64,000 bases of DNA from Gemmatimonadota bacterium. GTDB taxonomy: Bacteria; Gemmatimonadota; Gemmatimonadetes; Gemmatimonadales; GWC2-71-9. Position 1 is the first letter of the stretch. Each line of letters begins with the position of its first letter. A program made the translations under genes and the position numbers. The stretch spans positions 260,674-324,673 of the forward strand of contig SHZU01000003.1 of the NCBI GenBank assembly GCA_009692115.1. Direction: 5' to 3'. Of the stretch, positions 53,810-63,999 are shown one piece after another. The notes under the pieces were generated by a model. The model searched no databases. It had not been told where the DNA came from and saw only the letters and a program-made list of their open reading frames with translations.

Positions 53810-55108
53810 CTAGCCGTTCGTTTTCGCGACACCCCGCTCGAACACGACCCGGCCAGCCACCGTTGTGTAATCAGCCTGCCCTATCAGGGTCTGACCAAGA
53901 TATGGGCTGTTGGTACTTTTGGAGTGCAAATCTCTCGCCTCAACCGTCCACCGCCTCGTTGGATCAAAAACCACCACGTCCGCCGGCGCTCCGACCGCCA
54001 ACGTACCGCCCGGTAGCCTGAAAATCCGAGCTGGGGCGGTACTCATCCGGTGGATCAACTCCGGCAGCGTCAAGACCCCGGTCTCCACTAAGTGGCAAAC
54101 GGCCACTCCAATGGCGGTCTCCAATCCGACGACGCCAAAGGGGGCGTCGTCGAACGCCCGTTGCTTGGCATCGTAGTGATGGGGTGCGTGGTCGGTTGCG
54201 ATACAGTCGATCGTCCCATCCTTGAGCCCATCGCGAATCGCCACGAGGTCGGCGGCCTCCCGAAGCGGTGGGCTCGTCTTGGCGTTGGTGTGGTACCCCT
54301 CGCAGGAGGCATCAGTGAGGCTGAAATGATGCGGCGTGGCCTCGGCGGTGACGTTGACGCCTCGGTCCTTGGCCCGGCGGATCAAGGCGACCGAGCCTCG
54401 GGTCGAGACCCGGCAAAGGTGGACATGGCCTCCGGTGAGTTCGGCGAGCACCAGATCCCGCGCCACCATGATCTCCTCCGCCGCCGCCGGGGTGCCCTTG
54501 AGGCCGAGCCGGGTGGCGACGAGGCCTTCATGCATGACCCCACCGGCCAGGGTCGGGTCCTCGCAGTGATCGGCGACGGGAATCCCGAAGACCTTCGCGT
54601 ATTCGAGGGCAGTGCGCATCAGCTGGCTCGACGCCACCGACTGACCACCATCGCTCACCGCCACGGCGCCCGCGGCGACCATTTCGCCGAACTCGGCGAG
54701 TTTCTGTCCCCGTTGGCCCAGCGAAATGCACCCGATCGGGTACACCCGAGCCTTGCCGGCCCGGATCGATTGCCGGATGACGAACCCGACGGCGGCTTGA
54801 TTGTCGATGACCGGATCGGTGTCGGGCATCGCACAGATCCCGGTAAAGCCTCCCGCCACCGCTGCCAGGGCTCCGCTCGCGATGGTATCGACGTGCTCCT
54901 GCCCCGGTTCGCGGAGATGCACGTGGACATCGAGGAATCCCGGGGCGACAATCTTACCCGAGGCGTCGATCCGGCGAACGCCCTCAGCGACGGGGATGTT
55001 GTGCCCGACGGCTGCAACCTTCCCATCGGCCACGTAGAGGTCCGCCACGCCATCGGTACCCCGAGACGGGTCGATGATCCGGCCGCCGGCGATCAGAAGA
55101 TCGTTCAT
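53810..55108 (-). CDS. pyrC: Dihydroorotase
   Basis: A 432-residue class I dihydroorotase, which closes the ring of carbamoyl-aspartate in pyrimidine synthesis. It has HVHLREPG as the first metal motif (the HxH pair), the substrate-binding [10 protein letters not shown] segment, and TDHAPH near residue 304 carrying the catalytic Asp. VSDGG replaces the lysine-containing strand of other classes. It overlaps pyrB (ATGA) and ends the pyrR-pyrB-pyrC run. Confidence 0.94.
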   Translation of the reverse strand: MNDLLIAGGRIIDPSRGTDGVADLYVADGKVAAVGHNIPVAEGVRRIDASGKIVAPGFLDVHVHLREPGQEHVDTIASGALAAVAGGFTGICAMPDTDPVIDNQAAVGFVIRQSIRAGKARVYPIGCISLGQRGQKLAEFGEMVAAGAVAVSDGGQSVASSQLMRTALEYAKVFGIPVADHCEDPTLAGGVMHEGLVATRLGLKGTPAAAEEIMVARDLVLAELTGGHVHLCRVSTRGSVALIRRAKDRGVNVTAEATPHHFSLTDASCEGYHTNAKTSPPLREAADLVAIRDGLKDGTIDCIATDHAPHHYDAKQRAFDDAPFGVVGLETAIGVAVCHLVETGVLTLPELIHRMSTAPARIFRLPGGTLAVGAPADVVVFDPTRRWTVEARDLHSKSTNSPYLGQTLIGQADYTTVAGRVVFERGVAKTNG

Positions 55109-56061
55109 CGGTCCTCCCCTGCCTGGCTCCGCCAGTCCGGCAGTCCCCCGGCCAAGAGGTAGAGCACCGCCATCCGAACCGCCACCCCATTGGTGACTTG
55201 GGGCAGGATCAGGCTGTGGGGTCCGTCGGCCACGTCACTGTCGATTTCGACTCCCCGATTCATTGGGCCGGGATGCAGGATCGCGATGTCCCGCGGTGCC
55301 CGGGCGAGTCGTTCATTGGTGACCCCGAAAATCCGGTTGTACTCTCGCAGCGACGGGACAAAGCCACTTTCCATGCGTTCCAGTTGCAAACGGAGCACGT
55401 TGAGCGCATCAGCCCACTGAATGGCGTCTTCGATATGGTGCATCACGGTGACCCCAAGAGAGGCCAGACCGGAGGGCATCAACGACGGCGGCCCGCACAC
55501 CGCGACCTCGGCACCGAGTTTGAGGAGGCCCCAAATATTGCTTCGGGCCACCCGGCTGTGCAGTACGTCTCCGCAGATGGCCACTTTGAGGCCGGCGATC
55601 TTGCCGAATTTGTCGCGGAGGGTAAGGAGATCCAGGAGTCCCTGCGTCGGGTGTTCGTGGGTCCCGTCGCCGGCGTTGATGACGTTCGACCGGATCCGTT
55701 CCCCGAGAAAGCGGGCCGCGCCACTCGCATGATGGCGGACCACCACCATGTCGATTCGCATCGCTTCGAGATTCCGGGCGGTATCAACCAGGGTCTCACC
55801 CTTCGACAGCGAACTGCCTTGCGCCGCGATGTTCACGGTGTCGGCCGACAGCCGTTTCTCGGCAAACTCGAACGAAATCCGAGTCCGGGTCGACGCCTCA
55901 AAGAAGAGGTTGACGATCGTCTTGCCGCGAAGGGCCGGCACCTTCTTGATCGAGCGTTCGCTCACCTCTTTGAACGGCTCGGCCGTATCGAGGATCATCG
56001 TAATCTGCTCGGCCGACAAGGGCTCGAGGCCGACGAGGTCCTTGCCGAGCGGTGTCGTCAC
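55105..56061 (-). CDS. pyrB: Aspartate carbamoyltransferase catalytic subunit
   Basis: A 318-residue catalytic chain that joins carbamoyl phosphate and aspartate. The carbamoyl phosphate motif is [13 protein letters not shown], the [10 protein letters not shown] segment binds substrate, and [11 protein letters not shown] is the aspartate loop. No regulatory pyrI is present, as is usual outside the enterobacteria. It overlaps both pyrR and pyrC by four bases. Confidence 0.95.
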   Translation of the reverse strand: MTTPLGKDLVGLEPLSAEQITMILDTAEPFKEVSERSIKKVPALRGKTIVNLFFEASTRTRISFEFAEKRLSADTVNIAAQGSSLSKGETLVDTARNLEAMRIDMVVVRHHASGAARFLGERIRSNVINAGDGTHEHPTQGLLDLLTLRDKFGKIAGLKVAICGDVLHSRVARSNIWGLLKLGAEVAVCGPPSLMPSGLASLGVTVMHHIEDAIQWADALNVLRLQLERMESGFVPSLREYNRIFGVTNERLARAPRDIAILHPGPMNRGVEIDSDVADGPHSLILPQVTNGVAVRMAVLYLLAGGLPDWRSQAGEDR

Positions 56062-56597
56062 TTGCCGCGGACCAGGTTGACGGCGTCCTCGCCGTCGCGT
56101 TCGGTGACCAAGACGTCGACTCGGTCGCCGGCCTCGGTGGTCACGGCCGTGCCGACGATGTCCGCTTGGATCGGCAACTCGCGCCCGCCCCGGTCCACCA
56201 GCACGCAGAGGAGGGTCCGCCGGGGCCGGCCGAAGTCGGCCAGTTCATCGAGCGCGGCCCGAATGGTGCGGCCGGTATGGAGTACGTCATCGACGATCAC
56301 GACCGTTTGGTCGTCAAGTTGGTGGGGGAGCGTGGTCTCACCGACGATCGGCCTCGGGCCGATCGATTGGAGGTCGTCGCGGTACAGGGTGATGTCGAGT
56401 TTTCCGAGGGGAATCAGGTGGCCTTCGGTCCGTTCAATCAACGCGGCGAGGCGGCCGGCCAGTTCGACACCCCGGCGCTGGATCCCGACCAAGACCATGC
56501 CGTCGGTTCCGTGACAACGTTCGACAATTTCGCTCGCCATCCGCACCAGGGCGCGGCTCATGGCGCGATCGTCGAGAATCCGGCTCGTAGTGGGCAT
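56058..56597 (-). CDS. pyrR: Bifunctional pyr regulator / uracil phosphoribosyltransferase
   Basis: A 179-residue PyrR. The phosphoribosyltransferase core shows [14 protein letters not shown] and the PRPP loop [13 protein letters not shown]. In Bacillus, PyrR binds a pyr-mRNA hairpin and promotes termination when UMP is plentiful. Here only 14 bases separate it from the msrQ stop, so the conventional leader is missing unless it lies further upstream or inside msrQ. It may be only an enzyme or control pyrB by another site. It overlaps pyrB. Confidence 0.92.
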   Translation of the reverse strand: MPTTSRILDDRAMSRALVRMASEIVERCHGTDGMVLVGIQRRGVELAGRLAALIERTEGHLIPLGKLDITLYRDDLQSIGPRPIVGETTLPHQLDDQTVVIVDDVLHTGRTIRAALDELADFGRPRRTLLCVLVDRGGRELPIQADIVGTAVTTEAGDRVDVLVTERDGEDAVNLVRGK

Positions 56598-56611
56598 CCC
56601 GAGCGATCAAG

Positions 56612-57241
56612 CTAAGGGACCCGCAAAGGCTCCGCAACCGGGGTGGACCGAGTCCGTCGGGCATGGATGACGCGGGCCGCGAGAAGCAGACCGAGGATGC
56701 CCGCGTACTGGAGGGGCTCCGTGAGGTCTTTCTTGACCAGCCAGAAGAAGTGCAGCACGGCCAGTCCAGCGGCGAGATACACCAAACGATGGAGCCGCTG
56801 CCAGCGCTTTCTCCCGAGGCGGCGGATCGCGGCCGCCGGCGAGGTCGCGGCCAGCACGGCCAGGATGATCAGGGCCGCGAATCCAACCAGAACCCAGGGA
56901 TGCTCCGCGATATCGGCCGTAATGTCCGGGACCGAGAGCTGGTGGTCGAACACCGCATAGATCAGGAAGTGGAGGACGGCGTAGAAGAAGGCAAACAGAC
57001 CCAGGAGCCGACGGACCCGGACCAGGCCGTTGATGCCGGTCAGCCACCGGGCCGGCGTGACCGACAGCGTGACAAGGAGGATCACGAGGGCCGACAAGCC
57101 GGTGGTGTGGGTCAGGGTCTTGACCGGATCGGCCCCGAGGTCGCTTTGGAGCAGGCCCCGGACCAACCAGGCGGCCGGCCCGAGGCACGCCACCCACGCG
57201 ACGGGCTTGAGGACTCGGCGAACCACCTGCGATTCACCCAT
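56612..57241 (-). CDS. msrQ: MsrQ heme-binding membrane subunit
   Basis: A 209-residue membrane protein with about six helices. Ferric-reductase-like histidines are visible in THTTGLSAL, FYAVLHFLIY, RLHRLVYLAAGLAVLHFFW. MsrQ passes electrons from the quinone pool to periplasmic MsrP. It follows msrP by five bases, and pyrR follows by 14, so all are probably on one mRNA. Confidence 0.93.
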   Translation of the reverse strand: MGESQVVRRVLKPVAWVACLGPAAWLVRGLLQSDLGADPVKTLTHTTGLSALVILLVTLSVTPARWLTGINGLVRVRRLLGLFAFFYAVLHFLIYAVFDHQLSVPDITADIAEHPWVLVGFAALIILAVLAATSPAAAIRRLGRKRWQRLHRLVYLAAGLAVLHFFWLVKKDLTEPLQYAGILGLLLAARVIHARRTRSTPVAEPLRVP

Positions 57242-57246
57242 CCGGT

Positions 57247-58155
57247 TCAGTAGTTGGCGCGCAGATCCATCCCAGAATACAGCCCGGCCACCTGATCACC
57301 GTAGCCGTTGAACAGCAGAGTCGGGCGCTTGAGGAAGTCGCCCAAACGGCGCTCGGTCTTCTGACTCCACCGGGGGTGGGACACCGTTGGATTTACGTTG
57401 GCGTAGAAACCATACTCCGAGGGCCCGGCGAGATTCCAGGTCGTCTTCGGCATGGATTCCGTCAGCCGGATTCGGACAATACTCTTGCCGCCCTTGAACC
57501 CATACTTCCACGGGACGGTCAGGCGGATCGGGGCCCCGTTCTGCGGCAGGAGAGGTTTGCCGTAGATCCCAGTAGCGAGGAGGGCTAGCGGGTGCCTGGC
57601 TTCATCGAGCCGGAGGCCCTCGACGTACGGCCAGTCGAGCACCCCGCTTGCCAGCCCCGGCATCTGGTCGAGATCGTTGAGCGTCGTGAACTCGACGAAC
57701 CGAGCCTTGGACCCCGGCTCGAGGCGCTTGAGGAGATCCCCAAGCAGGACGCCGTTCCACGGGATCACCATCGACCAGGCTTCGACGCAACGCATCCGGT
57801 ACACCCGATCCACCACCGGGAGTCCCTTGAGCAACTCGTCGAGCTGGTAGGTGCCGGGGCGTTTCACGTCGCCGTCGACGGTCACGGTCCACGGCTTAAG
57901 CCGAAGCGACCCGGCATTCTGAGCCGGTTCGTCCTTGCCGGTCCCGAACTCGTAGTAGTTGTTGTAGGTGGTGACGACGTCGAACGGCGTCGGCTTGTCG
58001 TCATCTGGCCCGGGTGCCGATCCTGGGAGCCGGGGCGGTACCACGAGACCGGCGGCCAAGAGGCCGGTGGCTTTCAGCCATTCACGGCGGGTCTGATACC
58101 GGGCTTCGGAGGTTATTTCCGAGCTGCGAACATCGGGCGGGCGGCGAATCAGCAT
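57247..58155 (-). CDS. msrP: MsrP periplasmic methionine sulfoxide reductase, Moco subunit
   Basis: A 302-residue molybdopterin enzyme that repairs oxidised methionines in periplasmic proteins. The N-terminus has a twin-arginine signal ([15 protein letters not shown]). Cys123 in [10 protein letters not shown] is the molybdenum ligand. [15 protein letters not shown] and [17 protein letters not shown] are conserved. It pairs with MsrQ. The gene lies 68 bases from tRNA-Ser on the same strand. Confidence 0.95.
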   Translation of the reverse strand: MLIRRPPDVRSSEITSEARYQTRREWLKATGLLAAGLVVPPRLPGSAPGPDDDKPTPFDVVTTYNNYYEFGTGKDEPAQNAGSLRLKPWTVTVDGDVKRPGTYQLDELLKGLPVVDRVYRMRCVEAWSMVIPWNGVLLGDLLKRLEPGSKARFVEFTTLNDLDQMPGLASGVLDWPYVEGLRLDEARHPLALLATGIYGKPLLPQNGAPIRLTVPWKYGFKGGKSIVRIRLTESMPKTTWNLAGPSEYGFYANVNPTVSHPRWSQKTERRLGDFLKRPTLLFNGYGDQVAGLYSGMDLRANY

Positions 58156-58223
58156 AGCACCTCGGCTGCGGACCGGTCAGTCATATGGGGTATAACGCTC
58201 GGACCAGGCCCAATGGTTTCCAA

Positions 58224-58311
58224 CGGACAGGGAGGGATTCGAACCCTCGATACGCTTGTGACGTATACACGCTTTCCAGGCGTGCCTCTTAAGCCACTCG
58301 AGCACCCGTCC
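58224..58311 (-). tRNA. tRNA-Ser (anticodon GGA)
   Basis: An 88-base gene on the minus strand folding as a class II tRNA. The acceptor stem is GGACGGG / CCTGTCC (one G-T pair). The anticodon stem CACGC / GCGTG holds the loop CTGGAAA with anticodon GGA, reading UCC and UCU. A long variable arm (TACG/CGTA pairing) and the T-arm GAGGG-TTCGAAT-CCCTC follow. The discriminator is G. CCA is not encoded. Confidence 0.96.
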
Positions 58312-58385
58312 TAGGCTGGGCGGCAACATAGTGCGCCCGATACGGATGCGTCAACGAGCCGAGGCCGGCTGCCGGGCCGGGTCCG

Positions 58386-59056
58386 GTGCGCCCGAACTCT
58401 CGGATCCATGACGTGTGGGTCAAGGACGGCATCGCCTATTCGTCGGAACGGGGGATCGGGGTGGTGGTCCTGGACGTCGGCAACGGGAGGTGGGGCGGCA
58501 CCCCGGAGAAGTCGGAGCTGGTGGCCACCTCCGCGACGAAGAGCGGCAACACCCGCGAGGTCTATCCCTACTTTTCGGCCAAGACCGGGAAGACCTATCT
58601 CTGCCTCGGCGACGAAGTCATGAACCGGAGGGGCCGGGCCTGGCCTGGCAGAGTGCTCCGGCCAGCAGCATTACCCAGCGCGGCGGGGTGCCGCAGGTGG
58701 CGGCTGGTTACACTCACATTATCGACTTCACCGACCCCAAGAATCCGAAGAACGTGGCGCGATATGAGAACCCCGAGTTCGGATCGCACGACATCGTCGT
58801 CGAGAACGACATTCTCTACCAAGCCTACTGCGACGGCGGAATGCGAATCGTGGATGTATCGGGTGAACTGATGGGCAATCTTCAGGAACAGGGCCGGGAG
58901 ATCGCCGTGGTGAAGCCCTACGATCCCGAAGGGTTCACCGCCAACGCCCCGTACACGATGAACGCCATGCCGTACGAGGGACAGGTGCTCTTCACCGACT
59001 TCAACAGCGGGCTCTGGACCATCGCGCTGAAACCGAAAGAGCGTCCCGTCCCCTAG
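58386..59056 (+). pseudogene. LVIVD-repeat protein fragment, frameshifted
   Basis: A remnant that can be read as one protein in two frames. The first part (RIHDVWVKDGIAYSSERGIGVVVLDVGNG, in parts) belongs to the beta-propeller repeats of LVIVD-type proteins. After TYLCLGDEVMN the frame is lost near 58630, and continues with GLAWQSAPASS, HIIDFTDPKNPKNVARYEN and MRIVDVSGELMGNLQEQGRE. The N-terminal half that would carry a signal peptide and earlier repeats is missing, starting 75 bases from tRNA-Ser. It converges with topA, overlapping by four bases. Confidence 0.75.
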
Positions 59057-61800
59057 CGCTTGGGTCGTTTCTTTTTGATGGCCCGCTTGACCTTGGCGGT
59101 CAGAAGATCGGGGCCTTTTCGGGATCGGGGGCGCGCGGCGGACTTCCCGGCGGGCCTCTTGGTCGTCGGGGCGGCCTTGGCCGGAGCCGCGGTCTGGGCC
59201 TTGGCCTTGGCCTTCGCTTTGGTCTTGGCCCGGGCCTTCGGCTTGCCCGTGGCACTGGCCCCCCCCCGCGCGGCGATCAAGTCCACGGCTTCCGCCAACG
59301 TGACGGTGGCGGGATCCTGGCCCTTCGGAATCGAGGCGCTCACCTCACCATGCTTCACGTACGGCCCGTACTTCCCTTCGAACAGCGCGATCGGTTGTCC
59401 GTCACCCGGGTGGGCCCCAATGTCCCGGAGCGGCGTGGCCCCCCGCCGACCCCGGCCCATCTTCGGTTGGGCCAGCAGCGCCAGAGCCCGTTCCAAGTTC
59501 ACCGTGAGGACGTGGTCCTCCCCCTTCAAAGACCGGTAGTCCTTTCCGTCCTTGCCTTGGTCGTGGACGATGTAGGGCCCGAACCGGCCTTGGCCGGCCA
59601 TGACCTTGGCCCCGCTGTCCGGGTGGACGCCGAGCACCCGGGGAAGGGCCAGGAGGCCGACGGCCATATCGAGGGTCACCATCTCGGGGGTCACGCCCTT
59701 GGGGAGCGACGACCGCTTGGGCTTCGGATTGTCGTCGGTCACGACCCCGAGTTGGACATAGGGCCCGTACATGCCGTTCAGCATCAGAATCGGCTCGGCG
59801 GTGTCGGGATGGGCCCCGACGATGTCGGGACCGGCGGCCTTCTGCCGGAGCACTTCATCGATCCGCTCGCGGGAGAGATCGGCCGGCGCCGCATCTTTGG
59901 GCACCGAGGCCTTGAGGACCTCGCCGTCTTCGGTGACCACTTCGACATAGGGGCCGAAGCGACCGAGCCGGATACTGGCCCCTTCGAGGCCTCCGAGCTC
60001 AACCGTGCGGGCCGCGGCCGGGTCGATCTTCTTTTCCCGGGCCTCGACTTGGCTTCGAAGGCCGTTCTTCCCGAGGTAGAACTTCTTGAGGTACGGGAGC
60101 CACTCCGTGGTGCCCTCGGAGATCTCGTCGAGGGCCCGTTCCATGCCGGCGGTAAACTTGACGTCGATGAGCGTCGGGAAATGGTGCTCCAGCAGTGCGG
60201 TGACCCCGAAGGCCGTCAGGGTTGGCACCAGGGCCTGGCCCTGTTTCTGGACATAACCCCGGTCGATGATCGTATCGATGATCGAGGCATAGGTGCTGGG
60301 GCGGCCGACTCCATCGGCCTCCAGTTCCTTGACCAAACTGGCTTCGGTATAGCGGGCCGGAGGCTGGGTCTGGTGGGAGAGCGCCGCGAGGTCGAGACAT
60401 CGCGGGGTGTCGCCGACCGCGAGGTCCGGCAGGACCACTTCTTGATCCTCGAGGGCCGCGTCGGGATCATCCGAACCCTCGACGTAGGCGCGGAGAAATC
60501 CCGGAAAATCGATTCGCTTGCCCGCGGCTCGAAAGGTGGCGTTGTCCACGTCGAACGTGACCGTGAGGCTGGTGAGCTTCGCATCGAGCATCTGCGATGC
60601 GACCGTCCGCTTCCAGATCAGGTCATAAAGGGCGAACTCGCGACCCGACAAACCCGTCTCTTCGGGCGTTTTGAAGTGCGAGCCCGCGGGGCGGATGGCC
60701 TCGTGGGCCTCTTGGGCCGAACTGCTCGTGGCGTAGCTTCGCGGACGGTCCGGCAAATACTTGTCACCGTAGAGCCGTTCGACACATTCCCGGGCCGCCG
60801 TCAGGGCCTGCTTCGAGAGGTGGACCGAGTCGGTTCGCATGTAGGTGATGAAGCCCTCTTCGTAGAGCTTCTGGGCCACCCGCATCGCATCCCGGGCGGT
60901 CAGACGGAGTTTCCGGTTGGCCTCCTGTTGTAGGGTGGAGGTGATGAACGGTGGGGCCGGCCGCCGGGTAAAGGGCTTCTCCTCCGCGGTGGCGACGGTC
61001 CACGGTTCCTGGCGGAGCCGCTCGACCAAGGCCTCGGCGGCTTGGCCGCCCAGCAACACCACGTCCTTCCCTGCCGTCAGTTGGCCGGTCCGCTCGTCGA
61101 AGTCTTTCCCGGTGGCGAGCCGCTTGCCGCCTAACGCCACCAACTGGGCGTCGAACGCCTGTCGCTGGTGCTCGAGGGTGGCCTTGAGATCCCAGTACAC
61201 CGCGGGAACGAAGGCCCGCCGCTCCCGCTCCCGGATGACCAGCAGGCGCACCGCGGCCGACTGGACCCGGCCGGCGGAGAGACCGTAGGCGATTTTCTTC
61301 CAAAGGAGCGGCGACAGCGTATACCCGAAGAGCCGGTCGAGAATCCGCCTGGTCTCCTGGGCCCGGACCAGCTTGTCATCCACCTTCCGGGTATGGGCCA
61401 ACGCCTCGAGGATCGCTTCTTTGGTGATTTCGTGAAACACCATCCGGCTGATTTTGACCTTGGGCTTCAGCACCTGGGTCAGGTGCCAGGAAATGCTCTC
61501 GCCCTCGCGGTCTTCGTCGGTCGCCAGAATGAGCTCGTCGGCATCCGCCAGAGCCTCCTTGAGTCCTTTGACTACGTGCCGCTTGTCGGCGGGCACGATA
61601 TAGAGCGGCTCAAAGTCGTTGTCGACGTTGACCCCGAGGCGACTCCAGGCTTCACCCTTATACTTGGCCGGAATGTCGGCCGCCCGATCCGGGAGGTCCC
61701 GCACGTGCCCCATCGACGCGATGACCGTGTAACCCCGGGGGAGAAACTCGCGAATAGTCCGGGCTTTGGTCGGTGACTCGACGATGACAAGAGTGGACAT
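59053..61800 (-). CDS. topA: DNA topoisomerase I
   Basis: A 915-residue type IA topoisomerase that relaxes negative supercoils. TOPRIM is near the N-terminus (VIVESPTKA and ATDEDREGE), the active-site Tyr320 is in [10 protein letters not shown], and [14 protein letters not shown] and [13 protein letters not shown] are conserved. There are no Cys4 zinc fingers. Instead the C-terminal region has four GxFGPYV-type repeats and a Lys/Ala-rich tail of about 60 residues, like mycobacterial TopA. It has a 312-base intergenic region upstream. Confidence 0.95.
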   Translation of the reverse strand: MSTLVIVESPTKARTIREFLPRGYTVIASMGHVRDLPDRAADIPAKYKGEAWSRLGVNVDNDFEPLYIVPADKRHVVKGLKEALADADELILATDEDREGESISWHLTQVLKPKVKISRMVFHEITKEAILEALAHTRKVDDKLVRAQETRRILDRLFGYTLSPLLWKKIAYGLSAGRVQSAAVRLLVIRERERRAFVPAVYWDLKATLEHQRQAFDAQLVALGGKRLATGKDFDERTGQLTAGKDVVLLGGQAAEALVERLRQEPWTVATAEEKPFTRRPAPPFITSTLQQEANRKLRLTARDAMRVAQKLYEEGFITYMRTDSVHLSKQALTAARECVERLYGDKYLPDRPRSYATSSSAQEAHEAIRPAGSHFKTPEETGLSGREFALYDLIWKRTVASQMLDAKLTSLTVTFDVDNATFRAAGKRIDFPGFLRAYVEGSDDPDAALEDQEVVLPDLAVGDTPRCLDLAALSHQTQPPARYTEASLVKELEADGVGRPSTYASIIDTIIDRGYVQKQGQALVPTLTAFGVTALLEHHFPTLIDVKFTAGMERALDEISEGTTEWLPYLKKFYLGKNGLRSQVEAREKKIDPAAARTVELGGLEGASIRLGRFGPYVEVVTEDGEVLKASVPKDAAPADLSRERIDEVLRQKAAGPDIVGAHPDTAEPILMLNGMYGPYVQLGVVTDDNPKPKRSSLPKGVTPEMVTLDMAVGLLALPRVLGVHPDSGAKVMAGQGRFGPYIVHDQGKDGKDYRSLKGEDHVLTVNLERALALLAQPKMGRGRRGATPLRDIGAHPGDGQPIALFEGKYGPYVKHGEVSASIPKGQDPATVTLAEAVDLIAARGGASATGKPKARAKTKAKAKAKAQTAAPAKAAPTTKRPAGKSAARPRSRKGPDLLTAKVKRAIKKKRPKR

Positions 61801-62112
61801 GCCGTCCTAACGATAGAAGTCGGTTCCCCGCGAAAGAACGGGAACGCCCAGTACGCTGCAATCGCGGTGCCTTGGAGCCCGGAGCGGGGGAACAGAATGG
61901 AGCAACGAGGCCGGTCTGTCAATTCCCCCGGATCAACGAGGGCCGGTCATTGAGTTCGTAACAGGATGCTGTCAATAGACTTACCATCGTGGCACCCAAT
62001 CCTGCCCAAACCGCCGATTTAGGCCCGACCGCCGAACCCGAGGTCCGACCGGGTCGGCTCCCGGCCCGGCAATTGAGTAGCGAATTCCGGCGACTTCAAC
62101 GACTTTTCCCGG
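61801..62112. other. Divergent intergenic region between topA and the site-2 protease gene
   Basis: This 312-base gap holds the promoters for both directions. A perfect -35-like TTGACA reads towards topA (plus-strand TGTCAA at 61970-61975), but no good -10 follows at 16-18 bases. An inverted repeat GTTCCC / GGGAAC lies at 61823-61845 near the topA start and could be an operator. No RNA gene or coding sequence is visible. Confidence 0.45.
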
Positions 62113-62814
62113 ATGCCTGACGTGTCGACCGGCCTGATCTACTACCTCGTCTTCCTCTTTTCGACCACCGTCCACGAAGCGGCCCATGCCTGGGCAGCCA
62201 AGCGCGGTGGCGACCTCACGGCGTACCTCGGCGGGCAGGTCACCCTCGATCCGAGACCGCACATCAAGCGAGAGCCGTTCGGGATGGTGATCCTCCCGCT
62301 GTTGTCGGTCGCGATTTCCGGATGGCCGTTCGGCTTCGCGAGCGCACCGTACGACCCCCAATGGGCCATGCGGCACCCCCGTCGGGCGGCCTGGATGGCG
62401 TTGGCCGGTCCGGGGTCGAATCTGCTCTTGGTGCTGATCGCCTGGCTGGCGATTCGGGCCGGCAGTCTGGCCGGGGTCTTCGAGGCCCCGACCTCGGTCG
62501 GGTTTGGCCGAGTGATTGCCACGGACGGTGGCGGGTGGTTGGCCGGGGGCGCGTTCATCATCGGGGCGTTCTTCTGCATGAACTTGGCACTCGCTATTCT
62601 CAATCTGATCCCGTTGCCGCCGCTCGACGGCAGTGCCGCTATCCCGCTGCTCCTCTCGCCGTCGCTCACCACCCGCTACCAGCAGTTTCTGTGGACCACT
62701 CCGGGCTTGGCGATCTTCGGCATGTTGGCGGCGTGGCGGGTGTTCGACATGATCTTTCAGCCGATGTTCATGGTGGCCGTCAATCTGCTGTTCCCGGGCG
62801 TCCGATACGGGTAA
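62113..62814 (+). CDS. Site-2 protease-family membrane metalloprotease
   Basis: A 233-residue M50-type protein with about five helices. The zinc motif is TVHEAAHAW (HExxH) near residue 21, and the third ligand lies in the NLIPLPPLDG motif near residue 176. Family members cut transmembrane segments, for example anti-sigma factors. No partner is evident in the window. The start ATG 62113 has no strong ribosome-binding site, so upstream starts remain possible. Confidence 0.85.
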   Translation: MPDVSTGLIYYLVFLFSTTVHEAAHAWAAKRGGDLTAYLGGQVTLDPRPHIKREPFGMVILPLLSVAISGWPFGFASAPYDPQWAMRHPRRAAWMALAGPGSNLLLVLIAWLAIRAGSLAGVFEAPTSVGFGRVIATDGGGWLAGGAFIIGAFFCMNLALAILNLIPLPPLDGSAAIPLLLSPSLTTRYQQFLWTTPGLAIFGMLAAWRVFDMIFQPMFMVAVNLLFPGVRYG

Positions 62815-62854
62815 CCATTAGATTCACCGCGGTCTCATACCGCGGAGTTGTCCG

Positions 62855-63784
62855 GTGGGTACTCTAATTGTCGGTTTCATTCTGCTCGTGGTTGGCCTCG
62901 TCGTCCGGGCCTCCGGCAAGAGCCTTGGGTCGGCGGGCAGCAAGGCGGCCGGGCTGGTGGTGTCCTTGGTCAGCGTGGTCTTGATGATCATTGGCGCCTT
63001 CACCTTGATCAGTTCGAGCGTCAAGGTGATCGATGCCGGTACGGTCGGGGTTCAGCATGCGTTCGGCAAGGTCTCGCCGATGCCGCTCCTGCCCGGGGTT
63101 CGGTTCGTGCCGCCGTGGTCCGAGGTCGAACGCTATTCGACTCGCGAGGAACAGTTCCCGCAGGCAACCGCGCAGGCCGAGGAAATGGATGCCCTCTCGA
63201 GCGAGCAGATGGGCATGAAGGTCGACGCGGCCGTCCGGTGGCAGATCGACCCGGCCCAAGCACCCAGGATCTTCATCGAAATCGGCGGCGAGGAGCAGAT
63301 CCACGCCGTGGTGCTCAACGCGATCCGCAATGGGGTTCGTGACGGGATGTCGCAGTTCACGATCAACGACATCAACCAGCGAACCAAAGTGGCCGACGTC
63401 ATGAAGAACGAGGTCGACAGCGCCCTGGTGACCCGGCCCCGGGCCGGCGGCGAGCCGTTCCGGATCGCGACCATCACCGCGTTTTTCCTACGGAACCTTC
63501 AGCCACCCGACCAGGTCGTCAACGCCATCAACGGCAAGATCGCTCAGGAGCAGCAGATTCAAACCGAGCGCCACCGCGTCGAAGTTGCCAGATTGCAGTC
63601 GGAACAGCAGCGGCTCTTGAACCAGACCCTGACGCCGGAGGCCCTGATGAAGCAGTACCTTGAGGTCTTGCATGACATGAAGACATCGAACAACCTGGTG
63701 GTCCTGGTTCCGACGGAGGGAGGCGTTCCGATGCTCGATTTGGCCGCCCTTCGTCGGAACCTCCGACCGGCGGGCCAGCAATAA
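62855..63784 (+). CDS. Prohibitin/SPFH-domain membrane protein
   Basis: A 309-residue protein with one or two N-terminal helices (about 3-18 and 32-52) and an SPFH/prohibitin domain (VKVIDAGTVGVQHAFGKVSP, followed by LLPGVRFVPPW). A C-terminal helical region (about 225-270) is likely a coiled coil (QIQTERHRVEVARLQSEQQR). Prohibitin-like proteins form large ring-shaped membrane scaffolds. It starts at GTG 62855, 40 bases after the protease gene, which may link their functions. Confidence 0.85.
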   Translation: MGTLIVGFILLVVGLVVRASGKSLGSAGSKAAGLVVSLVSVVLMIIGAFTLISSSVKVIDAGTVGVQHAFGKVSPMPLLPGVRFVPPWSEVERYSTREEQFPQATAQAEEMDALSSEQMGMKVDAAVRWQIDPAQAPRIFIEIGGEEQIHAVVLNAIRNGVRDGMSQFTINDINQRTKVADVMKNEVDSALVTRPRAGGEPFRIATITAFFLRNLQPPDQVVNAINGKIAQEQQIQTERHRVEVARLQSEQQRLLNQTLTPEALMKQYLEVLHDMKTSNNLVVLVPTEGGVPMLDLAALRRNLRPAGQQ

Positions 63785-63795
63785 ACGGGTAGGTC

Positions 63796-63999
63796 CTACG
63801 AAGGGAAAGGGCTCTGACCGGGCGGCGTTTTCGGTCGCCGCCATTCGCGCCAGAGCCCGACCACGCCGAATCCGACCAGTCCGAGGGCCAAGTACATCAT
63901 CCCCGACTGGGGGCCGACCTGGTTCTTGACCAAGCCGCAGGTGCCCGTCAGAAAGCAATCAGTCGGCCCCGGCACCACCGGCAACAGCCAGATAAACAT
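63796..63999 (-). CDS. Small membrane protein, possibly incomplete
   Basis: A 67-residue product with one clear helix (GMMYLALGLVGFGVVGLW) and a short basic tail. The N-terminus (MFIWLLPVVPGPTDCFLTGTC) contains two cysteines. The ATG is one base from the window edge, so an upstream extension may exist. No family is recognised. It converges with the prohibitin-like gene, 11 bases apart. Confidence 0.45.
   Translation of the reverse strand: MFIWLLPVVPGPTDCFLTGTCGLVKNQVGPQSGMMYLALGLVGFGVVGLWREWRRPKTPPGQSPFPS

Noticed and set aside
58224..59056. Integrated element at tRNA-Ser
   Set aside because: No integrase, no direct repeat of the tRNA 3' end and no foreign cargo are visible. The adjacent fragment is on the 5' side of the tRNA.
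59350..60933. 527-codon plus-strand frame over topA
   Set aside because: An antisense shadow of a conserved gene with no domain.
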